NCBI GenBank assembly: GCA_005791165.1
Contig: SXXW01000030.1
Span: 62,001 to 126,000 of the forward strand
From: Cytophagaceae bacterium
GTDB taxonomy: Bacteria; Bacteroidota; Bacteroidia; Cytophagales; Spirosomataceae
DNA: 64,000 nucleotides
Direction of reading: 5' to 3'
In this document: positions 35,606 through 45,533 of the stretch, piece by piece
How the letters are laid out: each line of letters begins with the position of its first letter
How positions within the stretch are numbered: the stretch's first letter is position 1
Program-made: the position numbers and the translations under genes
The notes under the pieces: generated by a model
Databases searched by the model: none
What the model was told of the DNA's origin: nothing
What the model saw: only the letters and a program-made list of their open reading frames with translations

Positions 35606-36457
35606 TTATTGAATTAAATAGCTGATCTCGGCTCTAATTCTTTTGTCGACTGCATTAAGTCGCTCAAATGCCTTAGGAGAAAGTTTAATGATTAATTTTC
35701 CATCTGAGTTGGGCAATCTGCCGATCACCTTAACCCATATACTTTGGTTGTTCGCTAAATTTTTGACCAAAACCAAGGTGCCTATAGGGGCTGATTTGTG
35801 TAAGGCTAAATACTTACCAGAATTGTCAGGAACCTCGATTAATTCTGCAATTCCTGTTTCAATGGTCTTTTTCAAGCCATCTGATTCTTTACTATCCGAT
35901 TTTAATTCTTCTATCCCTTTATCGTTTTTACTGCCCAATAAAGTTGATTTGTCAATGACTAAATTTTTGGGCGCCTCGACTAATAACCGTTGGCCTTCTT
36001 TCAAAATATCTGAAGTTAAATTATTCCATTTTCGGATATCGGCCATCGTTACTTTATGCAAATTTGCAATGGTTAATAGACTTTGTTTCGCAGAAACGAT
36101 GTGAATGTCAGATTCAATGGGTTTAACTTCTTCTTGTTTTTTTACCACCACTTTCTCCAAAGGTTTAGCAGGAGCAATTAAAGCATTTGTAGCTTCGTCT
36201 AAGTAGTGAATGGGGATGAAAATGATTTCCCCAGCATTGATTGGGATATTGACTTCAGGATTAATTTGTTTGAATTCAGTTAATGAGATATTAAAATGCT
36301 TTAAAATCGAGTAAAGGGGTTGCTTAATTTCCACTTTGTACACGATGTAGGTTTTATTGTTTTCTTTTTTAAGTCCTAAGGAATCAATCGGGCTTCCAAA
36401 AGCGCTCGTGAATCCCACACTCAACAAAACGAATAAAAGTAGCTTTTTAGAATTCAT
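35606..36457 (-). CDS. LysM protein with RlpA-like double-psi barrel
   Basis: A 283-residue protein with a signal peptide (LLLFVLLSVGFTSAFG). The first LysM repeat is about 33-80 (YIVYKVEIKQPLYSILKHF, INAGEIIFIP). The second is about 118-165 (IHIVSAKQSLLTIANLHKV, LKEGQRLLVEAP). After a charged linker the C-terminal 80 residues (KYLALHKSAPIGTLVLVKN, IWVKVIGRLPNSDG, KLSPKAFERLNAVDKR) look like a double-psi beta-barrel as in RlpA. It likely binds peptidoglycan in the periplasm. Whether the barrel is an active lytic transglycosylase is doubtful, since I see no clear catalytic Asp/Glu pair. It overlaps the upstream DUF4905-like gene by 11 bases. Confidence 0.85.
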   Translation of the reverse strand: MNSKKLLLFVLLSVGFTSAFGSPIDSLGLKKENNKTYIVYKVEIKQPLYSILKHFNISLTEFKQINPEVNIPINAGEIIFIPIHYLDEATNALIAPAKPLEKVVVKKQEEVKPIESDIHIVSAKQSLLTIANLHKVTMADIRKWNNLTSDILKEGQRLLVEAPKNLVIDKSTLLGSKNDKGIEELKSDSKESDGLKKTIETGIAELIEVPDNSGKYLALHKSAPIGTLVLVKNLANNQSIWVKVIGRLPNSDGKLIIKLSPKAFERLNAVDKRIRAEISYLIQ

Positions 36458-37205
36458 AAAATATTAGTTGATGCTTGTCTTTAATATAAATCAACGTGCG
36501 ATTGAATATTTGAAACGTATTAAAACCAATGGTTTCCCCCTCCGCAATTATTTCGGTATGCTCCGTTTCAAATCCTTTATCGCACACTCTAAGGATGTTT
36601 TTTAAGCCACCTTCGTAAAGATAATAAGAAAATATTATCTTATCATCTCCGTCCCAACAATCCATGGCTTTGACTATATTTTCGTCAAAATTTTGTTTAA
36701 AAAATAACTTAAAATCTGAAAATCCCGGTTGGTTTTCCTCAAAATGAGCTGGGTTTTCAAAAAGAAACCGGTTGCTTCCTTCATCAGTTGGGTCTTCAGG
36801 GACTTCAAAATGGCCTGTCTGCAAATTAATCCAAAAGAGCGATTTTTCTTGAACCACTTGAATATGTGAATGAGTAAATTTTACCCAATGCGTGATGGCA
36901 ACCTCATAAATTAAATTTCCAGTGGCTAAATCATAGGCTTCTAATGCTTCAATGCCTGGATTTATTCCTGATTTTAAGCGAAGAAATAAGCCGATGTTTC
37001 CCACGCCTTTTAGCCATGTTTTAATTTGAGGGGAAGATTCAAATGAACAAATATCATTTGATATTCGCTTTGAAATATCAAAACTAACCCAATTTGTTTT
37101 TGTGGGCGATCTAAGTTCAATCCAAAGTTTAGGAACCTCATTTGTCCCGAAATATCCGATACTCCAAATCGTTGATTCAAATAAATGTTTGGATATTTTT
37201 TCCAA
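36447..37205 (-). CDS. DUF4905-like protein of unknown function
   Basis: A 252-residue protein with no signal peptide. It reads as repeating beta strands with Trp and acidic turns (ESTIWSIGYFGTNEVPKLWIE, IEALEAYDLATGNLIYEVAI, EKSLFWINLQTGHFEVPE), suggesting a small beta-propeller-like fold. It resembles the DUF4905 family of Bacteroidota; I am moderately sure of that name. It is the first gene of the - strand operon that continues with the LysM, small membrane, TIGR02757 and epimerase genes. Confidence 0.6.
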   Translation of the reverse strand: MEKISKHLFESTIWSIGYFGTNEVPKLWIELRSPTKTNWVSFDISKRISNDICSFESSPQIKTWLKGVGNIGLFLRLKSGINPGIEALEAYDLATGNLIYEVAITHWVKFTHSHIQVVQEKSLFWINLQTGHFEVPEDPTDEGSNRFLFENPAHFEENQPGFSDFKLFFKQNFDENIVKAMDCWDGDDKIIFSYYLYEGGLKNILRVCDKGFETEHTEIIAEGETIGFNTFQIFNRTLIYIKDKHQLIFYEF

Positions 37206-37274
37206 AAGCGAGAGCGATTTTAATCTAAATTATGTGCAAATTTGTTAAATTTCATTGAATAAAATCAATTTATT

Positions 37275-38027
37275 ATGATCCAAGGTAAAAAAGTTGTTGC
37301 CGTAATTCCAGCACGTTATGCGTCAACTCGCTACCCTGGTAAGCCATTGGTGGATCTAGGTGGAAAAACGATGATTCAAAGAACTTATGAGCAGGTAGCT
37401 ACGGTGAAGGGTTGGGATCAGATTATAATAGCCACCGATGATGAACGTATTTTTAAGGTGGCTCAGTCATTTGGTGCTTCTGTTATGATGACTTCATCGT
37501 CCCATGTTTCTGGTACGGATCGATGTGCTGAGGTGTTAGCAAATTTAGGGGATGACATTGATTATATTGTGAATATTCAAGGGGATGAGCCCTATATTGA
37601 ACCTCAGCAGCTCATTGAAATCACGAATGCGATGGATTCAAATGCCCCCATACTGACCTTGGTTAAACAAATTACCACGATTGATACCTTGTTTAACCCG
37701 AATTGTCCTAAGGTAGTCTTGGACAATAAAAACCAAGCTTTGTATTTTTCTAGACATGCCATACCCTACATGCGCGGTCTACCCCAGGAAGATTGGTTGA
37801 CGCATCATCGATATTTCAAACACATAGGTTTATACGCTTATCGGTCGGATATTTTATTGTCCATTAGTAAATTACCTGCCTCAGATCTTGAAACATCAGA
37901 AGCCTTGGAGCAGTTGAGATGGCTACAAAATGGTTTTCCTATTCAAGCGGTAGAAACACAATTTGAAACGATCGGCATCGATAGTCCGGAAGACCTCGAA
38001 AAAATCAGAAAATTAGGTTTCCTTTAA
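37275..38027 (+). CDS. kdsB: 3-deoxy-manno-octulosonate cytidylyltransferase
   Basis: A 250-residue enzyme that activates Kdo as CMP-Kdo for lipopolysaccharide inner-core synthesis. VVAVIPARYASTRYPGKPL is the nucleotide-binding N-terminus. SSSHVSGTDRCAEV, NIQGDEPYIEPQQL (metal Asp) and YFKHIGLYAYRSD are conserved. Length matches the family. It shows that the cell has a lipopolysaccharide-type outer membrane. It stands alone, 71 bases before the first metH frame codon region. Confidence 0.95.
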   Translation: MIQGKKVVAVIPARYASTRYPGKPLVDLGGKTMIQRTYEQVATVKGWDQIIIATDDERIFKVAQSFGASVMMTSSSHVSGTDRCAEVLANLGDDIDYIVNIQGDEPYIEPQQLIEITNAMDSNAPILTLVKQITTIDTLFNPNCPKVVLDNKNQALYFSRHAIPYMRGLPQEDWLTHHRYFKHIGLYAYRSDILLSISKLPASDLETSEALEQLRWLQNGFPIQAVETQFETIGIDSPEDLEKIRKLGFL

Positions 38028-38125
38028 AACAAAATTGATGGGTGGTCAGTTGAAATGATGTATCTTTACCAGATTTTTAACCTTTTTATTTAGTCGCTTT
38101 GATTCGTTCAAAGATTCAATTGTCT

Positions 38126-41100
38126 ATGCTTAAAACAGATATACGAGAACTTTTACTAGATAGGATTTTAGTCCTAGATGGTGCCATGGGTTCTTTAATT
38201 CAACAATATAATCTGACTGACGCTGATTATCGCGGCGAACGGTTTAAGGATTTTCCTCACGAACTTAAGGGCAATAATGATTTGCTTTCGATCACTCGTC
38301 CCGATGTGATCAAAGAAATTCATGCCAAATATTTTGAGGCGGGTGCTGATATCGCGGAGACCAATACGTTCTCGGGTACCTCTATTGCGATGGCCGATTA
38401 TCACTTGGAGGATTTGGTATATGAATTGAACTTTGAGTCTGCTAAAATTGCCAGAGAGGTTGCTGATGAATTTACGAAAAAAAATCCCAGTAAGCCTAGG
38501 TTTGTTGCTGGTTCGATAGGACCTACCAATCGTACTTTGTCCTTGTCACCGGATGTCAATGATCCTGGTTTTCGTGCCGTCACCTTTGATGAATTGGTGA
38601 TTGCATACCAAGAGCAAGTTCGCGGCTTAGTGGACGGAGGCGCCGATTTATTATTAGTCGAAACTGTTTTTGATACTTTAAACGCAAAGGCGGCTCTTTT
38701 TGCCATAGACCAATTTTTTACTCAGAATCCCAATCATACCTATTTACCTGTCATGGTTTCGGGAACCATTACAGATGCCTCCGGGCGTACACTTTCAGGG
38801 CAAACAACAGAGGCATTTTTGACTTCGATTTCTCACATGCCGCTTTTGTCTGTCGGATTAAACTGTGCCTTAGGTGCGGATTTAATGCGTCCTTATGTGA
38901 AAACATTGAATGATAAGTCGCCGTTTTTTGTATCCGCTCATCCGAATGCAGGTTTACCCAATGAAATGGGGGAATATGATGAATCGCCTGAGCAAATGGC
39001 TGAAGTGATTGAGGATTTTCTCCAACATGGTTTTGTGAATATCATAGGAGGTTGTTGCGGTACGACACCGGCACATATCAAGGCGATTGCAACGATCGCT
39101 TCCAAATATAAGCCACATCAGATTCCTGTAGTTGGCCATAACCAAATGCTTTCGGGTTTAGAACCGCTTGAAATTACGCCATTGACCAATTTTGTTAATA
39201 TAGGTGAGCGGTGTAATGTGACAGGTTCAAAGAAATTTGCCCGATTAATTCGCGAGGAAAAATTTGAAGAAGCGATTGCCGTAGCTCGAGAACAATGCGA
39301 TAGCGGGGCTCAAATTTTGGATGTCAACTTAGATGAAGGGATGATTGATGGAGTGAAAATGATGCCACAATATTTGAATTTATTGATGTCTGAGCCTGAT
39401 ATAGCTCGATTGCCGATCATGATTGATTCGTCAAAATGGGAAGTGATCGAAGCCGGTTTAAAATGTGTTCAGGGGAAATCGATCGTTAATTCGATCTCAT
39501 TAAAAGAAGGGGAGGAGAAGTTTATTGAATCTGCCCACAAGGTGAAAATGTATGGCGCATCTGTTGTCGTGATGGCATTTGATGAGCTAGGCCAAGCAGA
39601 TTCTTATGAAAGACGGATTGAAATATGCCAACGAGCCTACGATATTTTAACGAAGGTGGTTGGGTTTCCAGCTCAAGATATCATTTTTGATCCGAATATA
39701 TTAACGGTTGCCACAGGAATGGATGAGCATAATAATTATGCGAATGATTTTATAAAAGCAACGAAGTGGATTAAGGCAAACTTGCCTTTTGCTAAGGTTT
39801 CAGGTGGTGTTTCAAACATATCATTTTCATTTAGAGGGAATGAATTAGTTCGAGAAGCCATGCACACCGTTTTTCTATACCATGCGATTAAGGCGGGTAT
39901 GGACATGGGGATTGTGAATGCGAGCCAGTTAGGGGTTTATGATAGCATTGACAAAACGCTGAGAGATTTATGTGAGGATGTTTTATTGAACCGTAATTCT
40001 GAGGCTACTGAAAAGTTGATCGCCTATGCTGAAACGGTTAAATCAGCTGGAAAGGAGCAAGTAATCGATGATGCATGGCGTCATCAGGATGTCAATAAAA
40101 GATTGGAACATGCTTTGATTAAGGGATTGACTGAATTTATTGACGAAGATGTCGAGGAAGCAAGAAAATTAGTAAATAAGCCAATTGAGGTGATTGAAGG
40201 GCCTTTGATGGATGGCATGAATGTGGTGGGTGATTTGTTTGGAGAAGGAAAAATGTTTTTACCCCAAGTGGTAAAATCCGCTCGGGTGATGAAAAAGGCC
40301 GTTGCATATTTATTACCTTATATAGAAGCTGAAAAACAGGTTGGTGAAAGTTCATCGGCAGGTAAAATTTTGTTGGCAACAGTAAAGGGGGATGTACATG
40401 ACATTGGAAAAAATATTGTGGGTGTCGTTTTGGCTTGTAATAATTATGAGGTGATTGACTTAGGTGTCATGATTTCGTGCGATAAAATTTTAGCTGCGGC
40501 CAAAGAACATCAAGTGGATATTATTGGGCTTTCTGGCTTAATAACTCCATCTCTGGATGAAATGGTTTATGTTGCAAAGGAAATGGAACGTTTAGGATTT
40601 ACGGTTCCTTTATTGATCGGTGGAGCTACAACTTCAAGGATTCATACAGCTGTGAAAATTGATCCTCATTACTCAGGACCCGTTATACATGTGTTGGATG
40701 CTTCTAGATCGGTACCTGTGGCCGGCCGTTTATTGCAAAGTGAATTGACTCAAAATCAGATTTTTACTGAGATCAAACAAGAATATGAGGAGCTTAGGAT
40801 TTCCCATGCAGCTCGTCAAAAAGATAAAAATTATTTAAGTATTTCTCAGGCTCGTGAAAAATCTTCGGGTATCGATTGGACTGGTTTCAAATCATGCCAA
40901 CCGTCTTTCCTTGGGGTTAAATATTTCCAAGATTATTCATTGGCCGAAATAGCAAAATACATTGATTGGACACCATTCTTCTCTACATGGCAATTGTCTG
41001 GAAAATATCCACGGATATTTGAAAATGAAACCGTGGGTGAAGAAGCACGTAAGTTGTTTAATGATGCCCAAGTCTTATTAGCTGAAATCATCGATCAAAA

Positions 41101-41884
41101 ATTATTGACTGCCAAAGCAGCTTTAGGATTTTTCCCAGCCAATTCCTTTGGTGATGACATTATTTTACATGAATTTTCGGAGAAAGTTAGCGAGGTTCCT
41201 TGTGAAAAACATGGCGTTCATCGCCAGGTCGATTATACGATTATGCCCAAAGATATATCGTCTGATTCATCTTCATGGTTGCATAATTTACGCCAGCAGG
41301 GGCAAAAGGCGAGTAATTTGCCTAATCGTTGCCTAAGTGATTTTGTGGCACCTATTACGGAAAAAACGACAGATTACATTGGTGCATTTGCGGTCACTAC
41401 CGGTATTGGCATTGAGGCTTTGTTAGAGAAGTACGAAAAACAACACGATGACTACAATTCGATTATGGTGAAGGCTTTGGCAGATCGTTTGGCTGAAGCA
41501 TTTGCTGAGTTGATGCATGAGCGTGTTCGTAAAGAATATTGGGGATATGCCCATGATGAAATTTTAAGTAATGAAGATTTGATTTCGGAGAAATATCAAG
41601 GAATTAGGCCAGCACCGGGTTATCCCGCTTGTCCTGATCACACGGAGAAAAAACGGCTTTTTGAATTGCTTGACGCAGAAAATCAGATTGGCATCAAACT
41701 GACCGAGAGTTATGCGATGTATCCAGCTTCAGCAGTTTCTGGATTTTATTTTTCACATCCAGAAAGTACCTATTTTGCCTTAGGTAAAATTGCCAAAGAT
41801 CAGGTGATTGATTATACTGAAAGGAAAAAAATGCCTTTGGAAGAAATTGAAAGATGGCTGAGTCCAGTATTAAATTACGATTAG
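38126..41884 (+). CDS. metH: Cobalamin-dependent methionine synthase
   Basis: A full-length MetH of 1252 residues from the ATG at 38126; a TTG 27 bases earlier is less likely. In order: the homocysteine domain ([10 protein letters not shown], zinc ligands in GLNCALG and [10 protein letters not shown]), the pterin domain ([26 protein letters not shown]), the cobalamin cap, the B12 domain with cofactor His in [11 protein letters not shown], and the SAM-dependent reactivation domain ([22 protein letters not shown]). It methylates homocysteine with methyltetrahydrofolate. metF follows by four bases, supplying the substrate. No B12 or SAM riboswitch fold is apparent in the roughly 100-base leader; TATCTTTA at 38061-38068 is a near match to the -7 consensus. 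Confidence 0.97.
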   Translation: MLKTDIRELLLDRILVLDGAMGSLIQQYNLTDADYRGERFKDFPHELKGNNDLLSITRPDVIKEIHAKYFEAGADIAETNTFSGTSIAMADYHLEDLVYELNFESAKIAREVADEFTKKNPSKPRFVAGSIGPTNRTLSLSPDVNDPGFRAVTFDELVIAYQEQVRGLVDGGADLLLVETVFDTLNAKAALFAIDQFFTQNPNHTYLPVMVSGTITDASGRTLSGQTTEAFLTSISHMPLLSVGLNCALGADLMRPYVKTLNDKSPFFVSAHPNAGLPNEMGEYDESPEQMAEVIEDFLQHGFVNIIGGCCGTTPAHIKAIATIASKYKPHQIPVVGHNQMLSGLEPLEITPLTNFVNIGERCNVTGSKKFARLIREEKFEEAIAVAREQCDSGAQILDVNLDEGMIDGVKMMPQYLNLLMSEPDIARLPIMIDSSKWEVIEAGLKCVQGKSIVNSISLKEGEEKFIESAHKVKMYGASVVVMAFDELGQADSYERRIEICQRAYDILTKVVGFPAQDIIFDPNILTVATGMDEHNNYANDFIKATKWIKANLPFAKVSGGVSNISFSFRGNELVREAMHTVFLYHAIKAGMDMGIVNASQLGVYDSIDKTLRDLCEDVLLNRNSEATEKLIAYAETVKSAGKEQVIDDAWRHQDVNKRLEHALIKGLTEFIDEDVEEARKLVNKPIEVIEGPLMDGMNVVGDLFGEGKMFLPQVVKSARVMKKAVAYLLPYIEAEKQVGESSSAGKILLATVKGDVHDIGKNIVGVVLACNNYEVIDLGVMISCDKILAAAKEHQVDIIGLSGLITPSLDEMVYVAKEMERLGFTVPLLIGGATTSRIHTAVKIDPHYSGPVIHVLDASRSVPVAGRLLQSELTQNQIFTEIKQEYEELRISHAARQKDKNYLSISQAREKSSGIDWTGFKSCQPSFLGVKYFQDYSLAEIAKYIDWTPFFSTWQLSGKYPRIFENETVGEEARKLFNDAQVLLAEIIDQKLLTAKAALGFFPANSFGDDIILHEFSEKVSEVPCEKHGVHRQVDYTIMPKDISSDSSSWLHNLRQQGQKASNLPNRCLSDFVAPITEKTTDYIGAFAVTTGIGIEALLEKYEKQHDDYNSIMVKALADRLAEAFAELMHERVRKEYWGYAHDEILSNEDLISEKYQGIRPAPGYPACPDHTEKKRLFELLDAENQIGIKLTESYAMYPASAVSGFYFSHPESTYFALGKIAKDQVIDYTERKKMPLEEIERWLSPVLNYD

Positions 41885-41888
41885 GAAT

Positions 41889-42842
41889 ATGACTAAGATT
41901 ACACAATATTTAGAAGAAGCCAAAGGAAAAACCTTGTTTTCCATTGAGATAATTCCTCCTATGAAGGGGCAACATTTGGGTGAATTGATGTCGCACATTG
42001 AGCCTTTAATGGAATTTAAGCCACCTTTTATAGAGGTTACTTATCATAGAGAGGAATATATTCAGAAAATTGTCAATGGTGTTTCTACTCGAATACCTAT
42101 TCGTAAACGTCCAGGAACATTAGGTATTTGTGCCTCAATTATGCAAAAATTCCAAGTAGATGCCGTTCCTCATGTGATTTGTGGGGGATTTACTCAGGAA
42201 GAAACTGAAGATTTTTTGATTGACTTGCATTATTTAGGCATTGAAAATGTATTGATTTTGCGAGGTGATCAGGAGAAAGGGGAAACACATTTTATTCCCA
42301 AGCAGGGGGGTCACGCATATGCAAATGAGTTAGTAGGTCAAGTCAAAGCGATGAACCAAGGAATCTTGTTGCATGAAGAAACGGAATCACTTCCGACCGA
42401 TTTTTGTATCGGGGTTGCCGCTTATCCAGAAAAACATTTTGAAGCTGTTTCATTGGAAGAAGATATGCGTTATTTAAAGCAAAAAGTGGATGCAGGCGCT
42501 GATTATATTGTGACGCAAATGTTTTTTAATAATGAAAAGTATTTTGATTTTGTGCGCAAATGCCGTGAAATAGGAATTTTGGTTCCGATCATTCCTGGGA
42601 TTAAGCCCTTGGCTACTTTGAAACAACTGGAAATATTGCCGGAAATTTTTCATTTAGAAATCCCTGAAGCGTTGGCCTCAGAGGTTAAAAAATGTGATAG
42701 TAATGCGGCTATTAAGCAAATAGGTATTGAATGGGCGATCCAACAAGGCAAGGAATTAATCCAAGCGAATGTCCCTGCTTTGCATTTTTATACGATGAGT
42801 AAGTCGGATAGTGTACGTGCTATTGCATCGGTATTGTTTTAG
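41889..42842 (+). CDS. metF: 5,10-methylenetetrahydrofolate reductase
   Basis: A 317-residue FAD-dependent TIM barrel. FSIEIIPPMKG holds the catalytic Glu region (SFEFFPPK in E. coli), ENVLILRGDQEKGE is the flavin Asp loop, CIGVAAYPEKH the conserved mid-barrel segment and DYIVTQMFFNNEKYFDF the folate site. It reduces methylene-THF to methyl-THF for MetH directly upstream (four-base gap), so one transcript covers both steps of methionine regeneration. The last four bases overlap the stop of the convergent HNH gene. Confidence 0.95.
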   Translation: MTKITQYLEEAKGKTLFSIEIIPPMKGQHLGELMSHIEPLMEFKPPFIEVTYHREEYIQKIVNGVSTRIPIRKRPGTLGICASIMQKFQVDAVPHVICGGFTQEETEDFLIDLHYLGIENVLILRGDQEKGETHFIPKQGGHAYANELVGQVKAMNQGILLHEETESLPTDFCIGVAAYPEKHFEAVSLEEDMRYLKQKVDAGADYIVTQMFFNNEKYFDFVRKCREIGILVPIIPGIKPLATLKQLEILPEIFHLEIPEALASEVKKCDSNAAIKQIGIEWAIQQGKELIQANVPALHFYTMSKSDSVRAIASVLF

Positions 42843-43417
42843 ACCTCGTCTGCTAGTTTTACTTGCTTCCAATTTTCTCCAGAACGAATTCTGTTCAATT
42901 GAGTATGCGTGATTCCAAACTGCTTTGCGATCATCTTAAGTCTGCTTTTATCTGACTTGAGCATTTGTTTAATTAGCATCACTTTGCCTTCGGTCAATTT
43001 ATAGTTTTTTGTCCTCAGTGGGATGAGCCGATTGACGACCGATGGGTTGTTTTTATTGTGCTCGGTGACTTTACTTCGATCCGCCCATTGTAGATTATCT
43101 GCTCTGTTATTCTGCTTATTAAAATCAAGATGTATCACAAATGTATCTTTTGGATTATTTTGTGGACAAAAATGCTTGGCCACTAACTTATGTAAATAGT
43201 GGTTGACCGATTTATTTTGAAATCGCACATTGAGCGATTGATATCCCTGAATGAGAGAGCCTTGAATTAAAACGCCTTCTTGAGTATTTTGAAAGCTTTT
43301 AATGCGGCCATAGTTTGAAATCTCATAATGGATTTGATTGTCGAATTCAGGAAAGTCGATTCTTTCCCATTTTTCGTTCCAATAGTTAACTATGGGAAAT
43401 GGTTCCGTTTTTTTCAT
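42839..43417 (-). CDS. Free-standing NUMOD4/HNH endonuclease-like protein
   Basis: A 192-residue protein. NYWNEKWERIDFPEF and YEISNYGRIKSF are the NUMOD4 DNA-binding module. HKLVAKHFCPQNNPKD, VIHLDFNKQNNRADNLQW is an HNH_3 nuclease-like motif, with His in place but Ile before the second His where Asn is usual (VNHID). The C-terminal 50 residues contain a helix-turn-helix-like SRLKMIAKQFGITHTQLNRI. The layout is that of phage and intron homing endonucleases, yet no intron, intein or phage gene surrounds it. It is more likely a resident chromosomal nuclease or DNA-binding protein. Its stop overlaps metF's. Confidence 0.78.
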   Translation of the reverse strand: MKKTEPFPIVNYWNEKWERIDFPEFDNQIHYEISNYGRIKSFQNTQEGVLIQGSLIQGYQSLNVRFQNKSVNHYLHKLVAKHFCPQNNPKDTFVIHLDFNKQNNRADNLQWADRSKVTEHNKNNPSVVNRLIPLRTKNYKLTEGKVMLIKQMLKSDKSRLKMIAKQFGITHTQLNRIRSGENWKQVKLADEV

Positions 43418-43526
43418 TGTCTAGTTTGGCGAATTGTTTTTGAATGTGTTAATTTCTAACTCATTCATCATTATATGGGCTAATAACGGAATTTAATAAT
43501 TAATATTGCGATTATTTATTGAGAAT

Positions 43527-43883
43527 ATGAGAGTCTTGATTTTTGGGGCGTCTACAAACCCAAATCGTTATGCTTATAAAGCATTGGAGTTATTAGTAGT
43601 AAAAGGGCATGAGGTCTTTTTGAAAGGAAATAAAGCGGGTGTAGCTTTAGGTTTGACCATACAGGTGGGAACAAATGATTTTGATCATATTCATACCGTT
43701 TCGCTTTATGTAGGGCCGCAAAATCAACAGGAATTATTGGAAGATTTATCTAAAATAAAACCAGAACGCATTATTTTTAATCCAGGTACGGAGAACCCGA
43801 GTTTATACGCAGAAATAGAAAAATTGGGTATTCAAGTAGAAGAAGCCTGTACACTTGTTCTTTTACACACAAACCAATTTTAA
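43527..43883 (+). CDS. CoA-binding-domain protein
   Basis: A 118-residue Rossmann-like CoA-binding protein. RVLIFGASTNPNRYAYKALELL is the nucleotide loop, LGLTIQVGTNDFDHIHTVSLYVGP the second strand-turn, and ERIIFNPGTENPSLYAEIEKLG with EEACTLVLL the C-terminus, as in YccU-type proteins. It has no catalytic domain, and its role is unknown. I chose the ATG at 43527, since a TTG at 43506 adds seven non-family residues. Its stop abuts the convergent purS stop (TAATTA). Confidence 0.85.
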   Translation: MRVLIFGASTNPNRYAYKALELLVVKGHEVFLKGNKAGVALGLTIQVGTNDFDHIHTVSLYVGPQNQQELLEDLSKIKPERIIFNPGTENPSLYAEIEKLGIQVEEACTLVLLHTNQF

Positions 43884-44135
43884 TTACAACACTTGAAGAG
43901 TAAATTCGAATTCCTCCATAATTAAGTTGGCCAATAATTTATTGCAAGCATTAGTTACAATTTCATTCGCTTCTGATTCATTATTAGCATCTAAAGTTAA
44001 TGTGATGTGCTTTCCGATACGGACATCAGCGACTTGATGAATGCCTAGATTTTGCAAACCGATACGAACGGCTTTTCCTTGAGGATCTAGAATTTCTTTT
44101 TGAGGCATTACATTAATTTCAGCTAAAAATTTCAT
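43884..44135 (-). CDS. purS: Phosphoribosylformylglycinamidine synthase subunit PurS
   Basis: An 83-residue small subunit of the FGAR amidotransferase. FLAEINVMPQKEILDPQGKA matches the N-terminal strand and helix, and VADVRIGKHITLTLDANNESEANE the second. PurS bridges PurL and PurQ in organisms with the split enzyme. Neither purL nor purQ is in this window, so the subunits are encoded apart. It overlaps pssA by four bases and is last in a run of - strand genes. Confidence 0.92.
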   Translation of the reverse strand: MKFLAEINVMPQKEILDPQGKAVRIGLQNLGIHQVADVRIGKHITLTLDANNESEANEIVTNACNKLLANLIMEEFEFTLQVL

Positions 44136-44854
44136 TTTTTGGAGGGATTGAGGATAAAAATTATTCCAGATAAAAGGATATAGCTAATCACAATGATCGG
44201 GAAAGCTACAAATTTAAGCATAACTAGGGCAGCAATACAATAGAAAAGGAAAATGAATTTTATCTGATTGCTTTTCCAATCCCAAGTTTTAAACTTGAAA
44301 GCCATTAAAGGAAGTTCTGAGACTAATAAATAACTCATTATGACGCTATAAATAAGGATTCCCTTGAAATTTAAAATGTAATTGGTGTACTCAGGTTGGA
44401 AATGAATGATCAAGGGCAATGAGGCTACTAATAAACCATTGGCCGGTGTTGGAACACCTATAAACTGATCTGTTTGTCGGGTATCAACATTGAACTTGGC
44501 GAGTCGGTAGGCCGACATCAACGCTAATGAGAAAACTAAGAATGGTTTATAAAACCCGAATAAGCCAATCGTACATTGATTGCCGCAACTTTGCTCCACT
44601 AAATTCAGTAAGATAAAACTGGGTAAAATTCCAAAGGAAACTACGTCGGCCAATGAATCTAATTCTTTGCCAATATCTGAGTAGGCATGCAATAGCCTGG
44701 CCAAAAAGCCATCAAGAAAGTCGCAGACCAACGAAATGAATATCATGTATGCCGCATATTCCAATTTGGACTGCATGACAAAATATAAACCCAAACAACC
44801 GGCCAATAAATTGCCTAGCGTTAATATATTGGGGATTTCTTTCTTGATGCTCAT
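44132..44854 (-). CDS. pssA: CDP-diacylglycerol-serine O-phosphatidyltransferase
   Basis: A 240-residue membrane enzyme with about seven helices. NILTLGNLLAGCLGLYFV is followed by the CDP-alcohol phosphotransferase motif CDFLDGFLARLL...GKELDSLADVVSFG (about 45-75), with its four aspartates. It makes phosphatidylserine, the precursor of phosphatidylethanolamine. No psd gene is adjacent. It overlaps both the MBL-hydrolase gene upstream and purS downstream by four bases. Confidence 0.92.
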   Translation of the reverse strand: MSIKKEIPNILTLGNLLAGCLGLYFVMQSKLEYAAYMIFISLVCDFLDGFLARLLHAYSDIGKELDSLADVVSFGILPSFILLNLVEQSCGNQCTIGLFGFYKPFLVFSLALMSAYRLAKFNVDTRQTDQFIGVPTPANGLLVASLPLIIHFQPEYTNYILNFKGILIYSVIMSYLLVSELPLMAFKFKTWDWKSNQIKFIFLFYCIAALVMLKFVAFPIIVISYILLSGIIFILNPSKK

Positions 44855-45492
44855 ACTCCTTTGATATATGGATTACTTACTTTTTCTTCCCCGATTGTAG
44901 TGGGGCCGCCATGACCTGGATACACTTTTACGGAATCGGGTAACGTGTATAATTCCGTGCGAATACTCTGCATGAGGTCAGCATGATTACATAGTGGAAA
45001 ATCAGTCCTTCCCACGCTTCTTCTAAATAATACATCGCCATCAATGAGTATGCCATTGTTTTCTTCATAAAATGCCACATGTCCTGGCGCATGCCCAGGG
45101 ACAAAAAGCACCTTTAATTCGATATTGCCAATGGTGATTATTTCATTGTCCGTATACCAGCGATCCACTGATGCCGCTTGATAATGCGGAAATCCGTATA
45201 CAGCAGCTCTGTTTTCTGAATCGCTTAAAATCGGAATTTCTTTAGGATGTAAGCAAAATGGTATTTTATATTCATTCTTTACGAAATCAACTCCTAGCAC
45301 ATGGTCGATATGTGCATGCGTATTTAAAATGAATTTTAGTTGGATCTTATTTTCCGAAACAAATGTTTTTAGTTCTTGTCTTTCTTCAAATGTATAAAAG
45401 CCAGGATCAATGATGGCTCCATTCCCATCTTGATCCCAAATAATGTAGGTGTTCTCTTGAAAAGGATTGAATGAAAAAGATTTTAACTGCAT
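44851..45492 (-). CDS. MBL-fold metallo-hydrolase, glyoxalase II-like
   Basis: A 213-residue metallo-beta-lactamase-fold protein. The metal motif is LNTHAHIDHVLG (HxHxDH), with VPGHAPGHVAFY for the third His, GILIDGDVLF for the bridging Asp, and VYPGHGGPTTIGEE for the last His. It resembles the short YcbL-type hydrolases that may act on S-lactoylglutathione or other thioesters. The ATG at 45492 is preferred over a TTG at 45513. It is cytoplasmic, as no signal peptide is seen, and overlaps pssA by four bases. Confidence 0.87.
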   Translation of the reverse strand: MQLKSFSFNPFQENTYIIWDQDGNGAIIDPGFYTFEERQELKTFVSENKIQLKFILNTHAHIDHVLGVDFVKNEYKIPFCLHPKEIPILSDSENRAAVYGFPHYQAASVDRWYTDNEIITIGNIELKVLFVPGHAPGHVAFYEENNGILIDGDVLFRRSVGRTDFPLCNHADLMQSIRTELYTLPDSVKVYPGHGGPTTIGEEKVSNPYIKGV

Positions 45493-45533
45493 CGGTATTA
45501 GAAATTTCTGCAAATTACTACTTTAATTCAATT

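Noticed and set aside
35643-36104. A 153-codon open frame on the + strand opposite the LysM gene
   Set aside because: It has no family resemblance and lies wholly within a well-supported gene on the other strand.
38028-38125. SAM or cobalamin riboswitch before metH
   Set aside because: The leader is about 100 bases and AT-rich, with none of the conserved pairing or box sequences I could recognise.
42839-43417. Active mobile intron or intein endonuclease
   Set aside because: No interrupted host gene, intron fold or phage genes flank it.
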